The notes below the pieces were generated by a model. That model was not told where the DNA came from, ran no database searches, and worked only from the letters and a program-made list of their open reading frames with translations. The translations under genes were made by a program, and so were the position numbers. Shown here piece after piece: positions 1-8,740 of a stretch of DNA of 47,895 nt (positions are counted from its first letter, which is position 1; every line of letters starts with the position of its first letter). The stretch is from positions 1 to 47,895 of the forward strand of contig CAMOVK010000006.1 of the NCBI GenBank assembly GCA_946627325.1. The letters run 5' to 3'. This DNA comes from an uncultured Prevotella sp. (GTDB taxonomy: Bacteria > Bacteroidota > Bacteroidia > Bacteroidales > Bacteroidaceae).

Positions 1-34
1 CAAATGGTTTTATCTTACGGAGAAATTAGATATT

Positions 35-66
35 AAAAAAGCCCCGACTTTTGTGGGACGAAGCTT
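35..66 (-). terminator. Second, diverged copy of the tRNA terminator hairpin
   Basis: This is the counterpart of the proximal terminator in the second 66-bp repeat unit. The AAGC/GCTT base of the stem and the T-run are kept, but the stem has several mismatches, so it is probably weaker. It may act as a backup terminator or be a decaying duplicate. Confidence 0.45.
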
Positions 67-100
67 TGAATCAGTTCTTCCTGCGGAGAGAACAGGAATT

Positions 101-132
101 AAAAAAGCCTCGACTTTTGTGAGTCGAAGCTT
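101..132 (-). terminator. Rho-independent terminator of tRNA-Ser (proximal copy)
   Basis: In the direction of tRNA transcription, an 11-bp stem with one mismatch (arms 122-132 and 105-115) closes a 6-nt loop and is followed by six T residues. It starts about 18 nt past the mature tRNA 3' end. Confidence 0.75.
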
Positions 133-149
133 TGAATCAGTTCTTCCTG

Positions 150-237
150 CGGAGAGAACAGGATTCGAACCTGCGAAACCCTTTAGGGGTTTACACGCTT
201 TCCAGGCGTGCCTCTTCAACCACTCGAGCACCTCTCC
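150..237 (-). tRNA. tRNA-Ser (anticodon GGA)
   Basis: Read on the minus strand, this is a class II tRNA. It has a 7-bp acceptor stem (GGAGAGG at the 5' end, TCTCTCC at the 3' end, with one G-T pair), a D-arm beginning TGCTCGAGTGG, an anticodon loop reading CTGGAAA with anticodon GGA, a long variable arm (AAACCCCTAAAGGGTTT), and a T-arm containing GGTTCGAATCC. The long variable arm and the GGA anticodon identify it as serine (UCC/UCU codons). The discriminator base is G at 150 and CCA is not encoded. It is followed by tandem copies of its own 3' end and terminator (see the repeat entry). Confidence 0.95.
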
Positions 238-314
238 AATCTATATTCGTAATTAATTTATTACCACTTGTTTCCCTCTTTTCGCTATATTTATTGATTA
301 ATATAATGTGACTG

Positions 315-1019
315 TTATTTTGTTAACTCCAAATATAGGTTAAACAACCATTCATTTTGTTGTTCGATTGTCATCTCGCTGTTGTCGAGTACTATGGCAT
401 CGTTGGCTTTGCGCAGTGGTGCAATGTCGCGATGAGTATCAATGTAGTCGCGCTCCTCTATGTTGCGCAGTATGTCGTTGTAGTCGGCTGCCATACCTTT
501 TGCTTTCAGTTCGTCGAAGCGTCGTTGTGCTCTCACAGCTGATGATGCTGTGACAAAAACTTTCATTTCGGCATCGGGGAAAACCACTGTACCTATGTCG
601 CGCCCGTCCATGACTACTCCTTTCTCTCTGCCCATGGCTTGCTGTGCTCTAACCATCTCTTCCCTGACGAATGGGAGTGTAGCTATGCGGCTGACATGGT
701 TCGACACTTCTATGGAGCGTATGACTTGTTCGACATTCTTGCCGTTGAGCATAGTGTCAGGACGTCCTGTCGCTGTATTTATTGTGAATGTTATTTTAGC
801 GTCTGCAAGATGGTTGCGCAGAATGTGTTCGTCAATACTTCCGTCGGTGGAAATCATTGAGTTCTGCATGGCGAATAGGGTCACGGCTCGGTACATAGCT
901 CCAGTATCGACATAGATATATCCTATGCGTTTTGCGAGATCTTTAGCCATTGTGCTTTTTCCGCAAGATGAATGACCATCTATTGCTATCGTTATCTTTT
1001 TCATTGCAGTTGTTGTCAT
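315..1019 (-). CDS. cmk: Cytidylate kinase (CMP/dCMP kinase)
   Basis: This cytosolic enzyme phosphorylates CMP and dCMP with ATP, supplying pyrimidine nucleotides for nucleic acids and CTP-dependent lipid synthesis. The product is 234 aa, close to the family length. A P-loop GHSSCGKST lies at residues 15-23, followed by the CMP-site segment [12 protein letters not shown], then [14 protein letters not shown] and the lid-like [18 protein letters not shown] at 1019 overlaps the porQ stop as ATGA, which points to translational coupling. An internal ATG at residue 6 ([10 protein letters not shown]) is an alternative start. The cmk-porQ pairing is familiar in Bacteroidales genomes. No clear terminator is visible between its stop and the tRNA gene. 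Confidence 0.95.
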   Translation of the reverse strand: MTTTAMKKITIAIDGHSSCGKSTMAKDLAKRIGYIYVDTGAMYRAVTLFAMQNSMISTDGSIDEHILRNHLADAKITFTINTATGRPDTMLNGKNVEQVIRSIEVSNHVSRIATLPFVREEMVRAQQAMGREKGVVMDGRDIGTVVFPDAEMKVFVTASSAVRAQRRFDELKAKGMAADYNDILRNIEERDYIDTHRDIAPLRKANDAIVLDNSEMTIEQQNEWLFNLYLELTK

Positions 1020-1963
1020 ATTTTGAATGCGGCATTGACGAGTATTGATGAGCTCGATACGTGATATTTGCCGTATGCTACATGTAGTTTGAATCTTTCC
1101 AGTGTCATACCTGCTCCGAAAGAAAGCCCTGCTCCGTGGCTGCTTGCATCCTCGCTGCCGCTATATATTTCCATCTCTTTTACGCGCCGGAAATTGTATC
1201 CTGCTCCTATCCAGAACTGGTCAGAGAGCGTCAGGTCGATGCCTGCGTTGAGATGTCGGATAAACTCATAGTTCCAATGCCCGAGGTCGGTGAGTGTAGC
1301 AGAGATGCGGAAAGGCAGCCCTGTGAACTGCTTGCTTACACCTAATTGGAAGTCGATGGGCATACGCTCGAACTCGTCGTCGAATGCTTTAAGTTGTCCA
1401 CCGAGATTTTTTGCTACTGCCGAAATAGACCATTCTCGGTCGGGGTCGTAGTAGTTTATTCCTAAATCCACTCCCATGGCGAACGAGTTGTATCCTGCTA
1501 TTGACGATGAAACGAACTTGGCTGATATTCCACCTGCTATCCGATTGGTAAGCAAATACGAGAAATATCCTGCTACTGAAATGTCGCGCGCCGAGAATTC
1601 GCCTGTCTGATGGTTTTCGGCATCTACCTCTTTTATTTTTCCGTAGTCGAGAAACTGTCCGCTGACAGCCCACGATGCTTTATTGCCCACAGTGCGGTTG
1701 AACGATGCTGAAGCTGTATTTGCTCCTTTCATATAGTTCATATAGTTTAGCGCAATGGTCTTGTCGCTTACCGATGTGAGCAGTGCTGGATTGGAAAAGA
1801 TGAGCGATGCGTCGTCGTCGATTATCGTGATGTTGTCACCGCCGAGTGCTGCAGCGTGTGCGCTTACAGGCAATCGCAGGAAGTTGTAAGCCGTCTGACT
1901 GTCTTGAGCAAAAACTCCGATGGCAGTCAACGCTGCTGATATGATGACGACTAATCGTTTCAC
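1016..1963 (-). CDS. porQ: Type IX secretion system protein PorQ
   Basis: PorQ is a predicted outer-membrane beta-barrel. In Porphyromonas it works with PorU, PorV and PorZ in the cell-surface attachment complex of the type IX secretion system. The 315-aa product has a signal peptide (residues 1-19, ending VFAQ). The mature start [17 protein letters not shown] is typical of PorV/PorQ barrels, and [10 protein letters not shown] lies near residue 55. Alternating beta-strand patterns run to a C-terminal NAAFKI, which ends in a hydrophobic residue. The start codon is GTG (1961-1963). It is the only start that preserves the signal peptide. The gene overlaps cmk by 4 nt. No other secretion-system gene is in this window. 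Confidence 0.88.
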   Translation of the reverse strand: MKRLVVIISAALTAIGVFAQDSQTAYNFLRLPVSAHAAALGGDNITIIDDDASLIFSNPALLTSVSDKTIALNYMNYMKGANTASASFNRTVGNKASWAVSGQFLDYGKIKEVDAENHQTGEFSARDISVAGYFSYLLTNRIAGGISAKFVSSSIAGYNSFAMGVDLGINYYDPDREWSISAVAKNLGGQLKAFDDEFERMPIDFQLGVSKQFTGLPFRISATLTDLGHWNYEFIRHLNAGIDLTLSDQFWIGAGYNFRRVKEMEIYSGSEDASSHGAGLSFGAGMTLERFKLHVAYGKYHVSSSSILVNAAFKI

Positions 1964-2074
1964 GCTGATAAGTGGGTTTCAGTTGGCGAAATTATAAAAA
2001 AAGGATTATTCTACAAACAAATCGTTTCTATTTTTCGTCTTTTTAGTTTTTCCAGAAAATAGGCAATGCTTTTG

Positions 2075-3457
2075 TTATTCGTTGTAGTCCATTATTTTGC
2101 CGTGTCCTTCATAGAGGCGGAGTGGTTCGGCGAGTTTTAGTCCCACTACCGTTATGTCGTCGTCGAGTAAGCGGTAGGGAATATATATGTAGAAGTTGCC
2201 TGGAATTTGGCTCCACGATGGCTGGTTGAACATCTTGTAGCTTATTTCTTCTCCACTGCCTACAACCCATGCGCGTTCTACCTTCGACATTAAGCCTTTT
2301 AGTTCTACCATTGAGGTGGTTTCGTCAAACGCTTGATGTGGACGATAGGGTATATATAGATATAGAGTGTCGCCATGCTGGTTTAGCGTGGTGTACCCCT
2401 GAAAGTATTGTCGGGGAATTCCCTCGCGTGTAGAGTAGATTGCTTCAGCATGTTTGCGAGTCCATCTGCCCACGGCTTTAAGTATAGCCACCTGTTCCTC
2501 GCATATCGTTCCATCTTCTCGTGGACCGATGTCGAGCAGCAAGTTGCCACCCATTGATAAACAATCGACGAAAGTGCGCAGTATCTGATATGGTGTTTTG
2601 TAGTTGGTATCGGTAGGGTAGTAGCCCCAAGAGTCGTTCATAGTCTGGCAAAGTTCCCAATAGGGCGTTGTCGGGCGATTGATGGGGATACCGTGTTCAG
2701 GAGTCTCGTAGTCACCATATCCTTGTATTCGTGAGTTAACTATGGGCTTTCTGCCGTCGGCTCTCAGCATATCTATAATCTCTGAAGCGTGCCAAGCTTC
2801 TGCCGATTGCTCCCAGTCGCCATCGAACCACCATAAGTCAGGATTGTATTTGTCGCGTAACTCGCGCATTTGGGCAAAGTTGAACTGGCAGAAACGCTGC
2901 CAACGTTTATTGTCGTTCTTATATCGGGTAATTGATTTAGTATGGTTAGGATAGTCTTTGTGTGACCAGTCGAGCAGTGAATAGTAGATGCCCAATCGCA
3001 GTCCTTGTCGCCTCACCTCTTCTACGAAAGGAGTAAGCACATCGCGGTGGGCAGCTGTCGATTTGCGAGTGCTCAGCTTGCCAGCCTCAGTGTCCCACAG
3101 CGCGATACCGTCGTGGTGTTTCGATGTGATAACTGTATATTGAGCACCGCTATCTTTTATCAGTCTTACCCACTCCTCGGGATTATATCTTGAGGCAGTG
3201 AAACGCTTGGCTTGCGCCATGTAGTCGGTGTAACTCAGTCGCTCGTTGTAGAACGACCAGCTCTCCGAAACTCCATCAACGGCATAAATACCCCAGTGGA
3301 TGAATATGCCCAACTTGGCTTTGCCAAACCATTCGAGTCTTTCGCGATAGGAAACACTGTCGCGCATGGCTATCTCTTGTGCATTGCTCAATGTAGTTGT
3401 CAGTGTTGTTGCAGCTAAAATAAGTAATTGCATGACTGCTCTCATCTTATTTTTCAT
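2075..3457 (-). CDS. Secreted alpha-L-fucosidase, glycoside hydrolase family 29
   Basis: The enzyme is predicted to hydrolyse terminal alpha-L-fucose from host or dietary glycans in the periplasm or at the surface. The 460-aa protein carries a signal peptide (residues 1-26, ending SNAQ). GH29 landmarks are visible: AKLGIFIHWGIYAV (47-60), the substrate-binding SKHHDG (112-117), LGIYYSLLDW (155-164) and LWWFDGDW (208-215). In the last of these the first Asp (D212) aligns with the family's catalytic nucleophile. NLLLDIGPREDG follows. The C-terminal beta-domain is short. The gene stands alone, with no sulfatase or SusCD pair next to it. Released fucose could feed the Fkp encoded at 34850-37702, but that link is inferred from co-occurrence only. 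Confidence 0.93.
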   Translation of the reverse strand: MKNKMRAVMQLLILAATTLTTTLSNAQEIAMRDSVSYRERLEWFGKAKLGIFIHWGIYAVDGVSESWSFYNERLSYTDYMAQAKRFTASRYNPEEWVRLIKDSGAQYTVITSKHHDGIALWDTEAGKLSTRKSTAAHRDVLTPFVEEVRRQGLRLGIYYSLLDWSHKDYPNHTKSITRYKNDNKRWQRFCQFNFAQMRELRDKYNPDLWWFDGDWEQSAEAWHASEIIDMLRADGRKPIVNSRIQGYGDYETPEHGIPINRPTTPYWELCQTMNDSWGYYPTDTNYKTPYQILRTFVDCLSMGGNLLLDIGPREDGTICEEQVAILKAVGRWTRKHAEAIYSTREGIPRQYFQGYTTLNQHGDTLYLYIPYRPHQAFDETTSMVELKGLMSKVERAWVVGSGEEISYKMFNQPSWSQIPGNFYIYIPYRLLDDDITVVGLKLAEPLRLYEGHGKIMDYNE

Positions 3458-3620
3458 ACTATTTTATGATTGTTATTGTGAGTAATAGTAATGTCTGTTT
3501 CCTCCAGTGTAATTGTCGTTTTATTTAAGATGGTAATCTTCTTTTCGATGCGTTGTAATCCTAATAATATTCACAGAAAAGTCTATTTTGACTTATGTTT
3601 GCAATGAGCAAGTAGAATTG

Positions 3621-4679
3621 TTATAATCTTATGCCTAGTGTGGCATTCATTACCCAATCGCTGGTCGTGATTTGTACCCCTGAGGCTGTGCTCAGTCGGA
3701 TGTCGTTGATGAGTGCGGCAGCTCCCACGAATAGGTGTGAATTGATATTGTAGAATACAGTGGCACGTGCAACTCCTGTGAGGAAAAATTTGTGTTCAGC
3801 ACTTACTTCTTTACTAATCTCAGTCTCATAACGTGTGCCATCAGCCAGCGGCACAGCCACATTGGCAGTGATGAAACTCTTGTTGAAGAACACTACGAGT
3901 GGGGCTGCACTGGCATGAAAGAGCAATCGTCCGCGATTTGGAGTGTAGTTGTAACCATATCCCAAACCAATTGCTGCCTGATAGAACTCAATTTGTTTCA
4001 GTCCGTTAAGCATATGAGACAGTTGCGGGTTCTTACCTTTCAGATTAGCCGATAGGAATAGGGCGTATGCTGTTATCGAGCCCGACGAGCGTTTTTGTAT
4101 TTTCGACTGCTTCATTGCTGCGGGAAGTGAATAGTGGCGATGATTGAACACGTAATAACCATTTATTAGAGTTGCTCTCATACGTGTATCGCCTTCGCTG
4201 ACAGGCAACGATTGTGGCGTTGCCGAGGCATCGAGAGTGCCGTGAAGTCGGTCGGTGGTGTGACTTCTAACTTCCAGTCCGACACGACTGGTGAGAATTG
4301 AGAGGTTGAAGTCACGAGAATATCCTTTAGCAATGTTGAATGAATAGCCTGCTGATAGAGAGCGATAGCCCATAGTCACAGTTGTTTGACCAACCATGTT
4401 TGAATGCATATTAACGTTGATGTTGTCGTATGTCGGAATGTTGTGTCCTTCGACATCAGCGTCTATACCAGCAAAGTTGGTAGTCACAGCCACTTTCCAT
4501 CCATGCTTCGGCAGTGAGAGATAGTTTGTATCTACAGAAGCGATGGATAACTCATCAACTTTTTGGCAAATCCTTTTGATGGTCTTACTCAGCCACCCAT
4601 TGTTCTTGTTTTCCTGTCCCTGAGCCACTAATGAACATGAAACAAAAAGGAGCAAAAACAGAGTTTTTACAGGTTTCAT
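3621..4679 (-). CDS. Outer-membrane beta-barrel protein, DUF4421 family
   Basis: The 352-aa protein has a signal peptide (residues 1-22) and then a region rich in amphipathic beta-strands. The segment MGYRSLSAGYSFNI resembles the hallmark of DUF4421, a Bacteroidetes family of predicted outer-membrane barrels of unknown function. The C-terminus WVMNATLGIRL fits a barrel end strand. The soluble segment just after the signal peptide is lysine-rich and probably periplasmic. It lies between the fucosidase and nitroreductase genes, with gaps over 130 bp on both sides, so it is probably transcribed on its own. Substrate and role are unknown. Confidence 0.72.
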   Translation of the reverse strand: MKPVKTLFLLLFVSCSLVAQGQENKNNGWLSKTIKRICQKVDELSIASVDTNYLSLPKHGWKVAVTTNFAGIDADVEGHNIPTYDNINVNMHSNMVGQTTVTMGYRSLSAGYSFNIAKGYSRDFNLSILTSRVGLEVRSHTTDRLHGTLDASATPQSLPVSEGDTRMRATLINGYYVFNHRHYSLPAAMKQSKIQKRSSGSITAYALFLSANLKGKNPQLSHMLNGLKQIEFYQAAIGLGYGYNYTPNRGRLLFHASAAPLVVFFNKSFITANVAVPLADGTRYETEISKEVSAEHKFFLTGVARATVFYNINSHLFVGAAALINDIRLSTASGVQITTSDWVMNATLGIRL

Positions 4680-4811
4680 AAATAGAAATTCTTTATTTTA
4701 TATAAGTTTTCATAGCATTCAATAGACATTTCTACAGCTTTTCAGATACTTGCATTGTTATTTACGCAAGTTACTTATGTGTGAAAAAGCAGGAGCTATA
4801 ATTCATTATAC

Positions 4812-5459
4812 TTAGTTATTAGTATCTTTCGGGTAACTAATAGGATGATTTATCAGTAGGTCGAAGGTTTCGTTGAGCTTAAGTTCGCGTTTAAGGTTAT
4901 CGCTGTTCATTGTCATTCTCGGCACTGTGTTGAGATTAAGGGCTGTACAAATAAGCGAAATGTTCTCTGAAACGTATCCCGAATCGATTGTTCCCATGCG
5001 TGAAGCTCCGTTTTGTCGGTCGCCAAATCTCTTGTGGTCGCTTGCCAATATGAGCATTATGGGTGCTTTTGCCATATCGGTTTGAAATCCTGCGATATCA
5101 ATACGCAGGTCTTTGTCGGTGACTTTTACGAGTGAATGAGTATTTGGTTCGTATTGCCAAGCACCATTTTCGCGACAGACAAAGACGATGATATCTTGTG
5201 CGTTGATGGCAGATGGTGCTGTTATGTGTCCAGATTCTGGTCGGTTGATACCGCACGCAGCCCATAAAATTATAGATAGTGTGTTGTCGTCGATAGCTTT
5301 CTGGAAAAATTCGCGTGTTGAATGTCGCTGTTGAAGGGCTTCTATAAGCGTCATGTCAATGTTAAGATTTGGTTTTGGAAGCGAGATTTTCTCCTGCGAA
5401 AGAGCCACTACTGATGTCATGCATATAAGCAACGACAGTAAAATTCTTTTCAATTTCAT
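4812..5459 (-). CDS. Exported nitroreductase-family (SagB/ThcOx-like) protein
   Basis: The 215-aa product belongs to the FMN-binding nitroreductase fold. RHSTREF at residues 45-51 is the usual FMN-phosphate contact. SAINAQDIIVF, MGTIDSGYVSENISLICTALNL and the late NETFDLLINHPIS follow the family pattern. Cytosolic relatives reduce nitro groups or quinones, or oxidise thiazolines. Unlike those, this protein begins with a clear signal peptide (residues 1-22, ending ALSQ) and should be periplasmic. The electron donor and substrate cannot be read from the sequence. The neighbours are an outer-membrane barrel and a PagL-like barrel. Confidence 0.82.
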   Translation of the reverse strand: MKLKRILLSLLICMTSVVALSQEKISLPKPNLNIDMTLIEALQQRHSTREFFQKAIDDNTLSIILWAACGINRPESGHITAPSAINAQDIIVFVCRENGAWQYEPNTHSLVKVTDKDLRIDIAGFQTDMAKAPIMLILASDHKRFGDRQNGASRMGTIDSGYVSENISLICTALNLNTVPRMTMNSDNLKRELKLNETFDLLINHPISYPKDTNN

Positions 5460-5585
5460 ATCAGATATATGTTTGTTGTTTAATGTTTGTTATATCAATA
5501 ATATCAGCAACTATTAGTTTGTGTTGTGCAAAAGATTGAAACTTTCTATATGATTTCAGAAGATTTGTTTAACAAAAAGTTTAAT

Positions 5586-6896
5586 TTATTTCCTGTTCGA
5601 CAATGTCTTAATTTTTATAGGCATTGTTATGATAAGTTCGGTGTAGTCGGCTTTGGTAAAGTGGGCTTTGATGTTGAAACCAATTCTGAAACCTCCCAAT
5701 CGTGGAAAGTCGTAGCTTATACCCACTCGTTCATAGTAAGGCTTATCGACCAAACTTGCAAAATATCCCATTTCTCGGTGTAAATAGTAGCCAATTCCTA
5801 TCTGACAAAGTAGTCGGTCGAAATAGATTTCGTGTTTCAAGGCTATGCCTGTTGACCAAGGACTATGTCGGTAATCAGTGTCGGTATCGTAAACTCTTGC
5901 AATGGTTTTAGCGTAATGACCATAGAAGACGTCAAATCCTATGCCTGATGCCCATCGTCGAGCATAGCGATACATCAAGTCGAGTTGTGCGGAATAAGTG
6001 GCATGGATAGTGTAATCCGTGCGATAGTATTCTTTATCGTCTGGCTTTGAACCAAAATAACAATGATTCCAGTCCTCATGAAGTGTCTTTGCACCAATTG
6101 CAAATGCAACATTGGTAAAAAGGTATGGATGCCAACTCCTAATGTTTTCTACTGGCGAGGATGCTTCATTGATAGTCTTATCTTTTATTTTATTTCTTCT
6201 ATAATTATTCAGTTCTTCGTGGTATGGAGCATAAACGACACCTATCGATGGTCCGATGGAGTTCGCTCCCTTATTTGGTCGGTCGATGGCACCATTGCTT
6301 ATATGCCAATAATCGAGTCCGAGTCGCACCCCGAAGTCATTTGTTACCATATATGTGAGATGTGTCCCAGCACCAAAATAGATAGAAAGATGTGAGCCTA
6401 CCAGTTCGTTGTCGGCATTGTTGTAGGGGTTATATATGCGGTGTGAATAAGCAGCGCCAAATCCGAGCGAGTAGTCAAACACCCATTTGCGTGTTCGAAT
6501 GATTGGCCGAATAAAAGAACCGTAAAGTGATAATGAATTTCCCATTTGTGAGTCATAATTGACTTCGTCGCGAAATTGCCATGCTGAGCTTGGTGGTCGA
6601 TGCATTATCACGCCATGGTTGAGACTGTATTTTAGTGAGATGCTGAGTGCAGGATAGTTATAATCGGCTGCCGTTTGTGAACTATCGTTTGGCAACCACT
6701 GTCGAATGGCAGACAAGTCAATGCTGAAATTGTTAGTTTTCTTTTGCCATTTCCGCTGATATTCGTCCATGATAAGTAGTCGTGTTGGGTTCAACGATAG
6801 GCTATAACCCCAGTGCTTTGTGGAGTCGATTTCGCTGGCACTTAGTCGAAACATTGCAGTCAGACCAACAATTATGGTAATAAGGATTTTTTTCAT
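5586..6896 (-). CDS. PagL-like acyloxyacyl hydrolase, outer-membrane barrel
   Basis: The 436-aa protein has a signal peptide (about residues 1-20) and beta-barrel strands. The segment DYWHISNGAIDRPNKG includes H198 and S200, the His-x-Ser-Asn motif of PagL lipid A 3-O-deacylases. The catalytic Glu of Pseudomonas PagL, about 14 residues after the His, corresponds to Asn here. The protein is also more than twice the PagL length, with a C-terminal extension containing a second set of barrel-like strands. It may remodel lipid A or another acylated glycolipid, but activity is uncertain. Its ATG overlaps the tatD stop as ATGA, so it is the last gene of the mscS-tonB-prenyl synthase-tatD run. Confidence 0.75.
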   Translation of the reverse strand: MKKILITIIVGLTAMFRLSASEIDSTKHWGYSLSLNPTRLLIMDEYQRKWQKKTNNFSIDLSAIRQWLPNDSSQTAADYNYPALSISLKYSLNHGVIMHRPPSSAWQFRDEVNYDSQMGNSLSLYGSFIRPIIRTRKWVFDYSLGFGAAYSHRIYNPYNNADNELVGSHLSIYFGAGTHLTYMVTNDFGVRLGLDYWHISNGAIDRPNKGANSIGPSIGVVYAPYHEELNNYRRNKIKDKTINEASSPVENIRSWHPYLFTNVAFAIGAKTLHEDWNHCYFGSKPDDKEYYRTDYTIHATYSAQLDLMYRYARRWASGIGFDVFYGHYAKTIARVYDTDTDYRHSPWSTGIALKHEIYFDRLLCQIGIGYYLHREMGYFASLVDKPYYERVGISYDFPRLGGFRIGFNIKAHFTKADYTELIITMPIKIKTLSNRK

Positions 6897-7711
6897 GTCT
6901 TTGGTCTGTTGTCTGTCAGTCTGAATATGCGTTTGGCATTTTGAGTTGTTACCAATGCAATGTCATCAGTTGTAGTGCATTTACATTCGGCTATTTTCTC
7001 TATAATGTTGACTACGAAAGCACTCTCGTTGCGCTTTCCTCTATGTGGAACAGGTGCCATATAGGGTGCATCGGTTTCTACTACTATTCTGTCTAAAGGT
7101 ATTTGTGCTACTACTTCGGGCAGATTGCTCTTCTTAAATGTTACCACTCCACCTATACCGAGAGCAAAACCATCGAATTGCAATAATTCTTCAGCTTCGT
7201 GTATGTTGCCTGTAAAACAATGGAAAACTCCCCCAGCAAGGTCGCTCTGATAGTGTCGCATAAGGCGAACCATTTCGTTTTGAGCTTTTCGACAGTGAAT
7301 CATGAGTGGCAGACGTGTTGCCACAGACCATTCTATCTGTCGTTCAAAAGCCTTCAATTGTTCGGTTTCGAACTCTCTCGACCAGTAATAGTCGAGTCCT
7401 ACTTCGCCTATTGCGATGAAACGCTCATAAGTCTCGGCACAGTTAAGATTGTTGTCGAGAATATCTCGCATAATTTGGAGTGTATTTTCCCAATCAGTTC
7501 CAACTTCTTCAGGGTGCAAACCAATCATAGGCAGTGCGTATCCAGCGTATCTTCGAGCTATCTGAAGCACACTATCTACCGACTTCAAATCGACAGCAGG
7601 TACGAGAATTTGACTTGCGCCAGCCGCCTTTGCACGGTTTATCATATCGTCTCGGTCGGTCGCAAACTCCTCACCGTCGATGTGAGCGTGGGTGTCGATG
7701 AAATGAAACAT
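6893..7711 (-). CDS. tatD: TatD-family metal-dependent hydrolase / DNase
   Basis: The 272-aa product is a TIM-barrel metallohydrolase. Metal ligands are visible in DTHAHID (residues 6-12), the Glu of GEVGLDYYW, MIHCRKA, FHCFTGN and VETDAPYMAP, all at the positions expected for TatD. Family members are cytosolic 3'-5' exonucleases or DNases implicated in DNA repair and quality control. The length matches the family (about 260 aa). It overlaps the downstream PagL-like gene by 4 nt and follows the prenyl synthase gene after 17 nt, so all are probably in one transcript. Confidence 0.93.
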   Translation of the reverse strand: MFHFIDTHAHIDGEEFATDRDDMINRAKAAGASQILVPAVDLKSVDSVLQIARRYAGYALPMIGLHPEEVGTDWENTLQIMRDILDNNLNCAETYERFIAIGEVGLDYYWSREFETEQLKAFERQIEWSVATRLPLMIHCRKAQNEMVRLMRHYQSDLAGGVFHCFTGNIHEAEELLQFDGFALGIGGVVTFKKSNLPEVVAQIPLDRIVVETDAPYMAPVPHRGKRNESAFVVNIIEKIAECKCTTTDDIALVTTQNAKRIFRLTDNRPKT

Positions 7712-7728
7712 TTATAGTTGGCGGGTTA

Positions 7729-8703
7729 TTAATACTTCCTGTTCATCATTTTGTTAGTGTATTCGATGAGTTCCCGCTTGTATTCATCACTTACGTTTAC
7801 GGCATCGAGATACTGGCGGCTTTCTGCGAAGTAGTGGTCTATGCGTTGCAAAGCCATGCGATCAATGCCAATCTCGTTGTAAAGACGTGTGACGGCTGCA
7901 ATCTTTTTATCGTGGTCAGCACTCTCATTTTCTATCCATTGTTTGAGTTCGCGCTGCTGACTGTCATTGGCTTGTAGAAGTGCATTAATCATCATGTAGG
8001 TCTTTTTGTTTGAAACTATATCGCCTCCGATAGCTTTTCCAAACACAGATGGGTCGCCATAGACGTCGAGATAATCGTCTTGCAGTTGGAAAGCCAGTCC
8101 CACCTTTTCGCCAAACCGATAGAGCATATCGGCATCTTGTTCGTTGGCATCGGCAAGAATTGCGCCCATTTTTGTTGCACAAGCCAGCAATACGCTCGTT
8201 TTAAGTCGTATCATCTCTATATACTCGGCTTCGGTTACGTCGTTTCGATGTTCGAAGTCCATGTCGTATTGTTGACCTTCTCCTATCTGGAGTGCTGTTT
8301 GTGTGAACAGATTGAGTATAGCAGGCAACTTTTCGCCATCGCATATAGCCATCCGTTCATATGCCAGAACAAGCATCGAATCGCCCGAAAGGATTGCAGT
8401 GTTTGGGTTCCATCGTTTGTGAACGGTTGGTTTTCCTCGTCTGACGTCTGCATTGTCCATCAGGTCATCGTGCAAGAGTGTGTAGTTGTGATATGTTTCA
8501 AGCGCACATGCCTGTTCAAGGATTGCCTCTGGATTGTCCTTATACATATTGTAAACTAACATCATAAGTACAGGCCTTATTCGTTTTCCTCCTAACGAGA
8601 GCACGTAGCGGATAGGTTCGTATAGTCCCGATGGCGTACGATCGAATGGTAAGTGGTCGATATAGTCGTTGACCAAGTGTAGAATTTCTTGCGATTTGAG
8701 CAT
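7729..8703 (-). CDS. Polyprenyl diphosphate synthase (trans-isoprenyl)
   Basis: The enzyme condenses isopentenyl diphosphate with allylic diphosphates to make precursors of quinones and lipid carriers. The 324-aa protein contains GGKRIRPVL (residues 38-46), the first Asp-rich motif DDLMD (79-83) and the second DDYLD (209-213) after FQLQ, with KT at the end of the IEMIRLKTS helix. An aromatic residue (Y74) five positions before the first motif often limits chain length, so a short product (C15-C20) is possible. No two-residue insertion is present in the motif, so the product cannot be fixed. It sits between tonB and tatD with short gaps. Confidence 0.92.
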   Translation of the reverse strand: MLKSQEILHLVNDYIDHLPFDRTPSGLYEPIRYVLSLGGKRIRPVLMMLVYNMYKDNPEAILEQACALETYHNYTLLHDDLMDNADVRRGKPTVHKRWNPNTAILSGDSMLVLAYERMAICDGEKLPAILNLFTQTALQIGEGQQYDMDFEHRNDVTEAEYIEMIRLKTSVLLACATKMGAILADANEQDADMLYRFGEKVGLAFQLQDDYLDVYGDPSVFGKAIGGDIVSNKKTYMMINALLQANDSQQRELKQWIENESADHDKKIAAVTRLYNEIGIDRMALQRIDHYFAESRQYLDAVNVSDEYKRELIEYTNKMMNRKY

Positions 8704-8740
8704 TGTTTGTATTTTTTTTGTAGGCTTTGATAGAAGCTGT

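Larger units (their letters stand above)
18..163. repeat. Tandem 66-bp repeats of tRNA-Ser 3' end plus terminator
   Basis: Two units with a 66-bp period (about 32-97 and 98-163) each contain the last ~13 bases of the tRNA-Ser 3' end (GGAGAGAACAGG at 85 and 151), then a linker, a hairpin and an A/T run. A third, degraded copy of the tRNA-end segment begins in phase at 19 (GGAGAAATTAG). The duplication therefore includes the tRNA 3' terminus, the usual integration target of phages and integrative elements, together with its terminator. It could be an att-site scar or simple slippage duplication. Confidence 0.85.

Noticed and set aside
10..256. Open frames on both strands across the tRNA-Ser region
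   Set aside because: They are produced by the 66-bp tandem repeats and run through the tRNA gene. The encoded peptides are simply duplicated repeat translations.
4748..4771. Short ACTTGC/GCAAGT inverted repeat after the nitroreductase gene, possible terminator
   Set aside because: The stem is only 6 bp with a 12-nt loop and no T-run on the minus strand.
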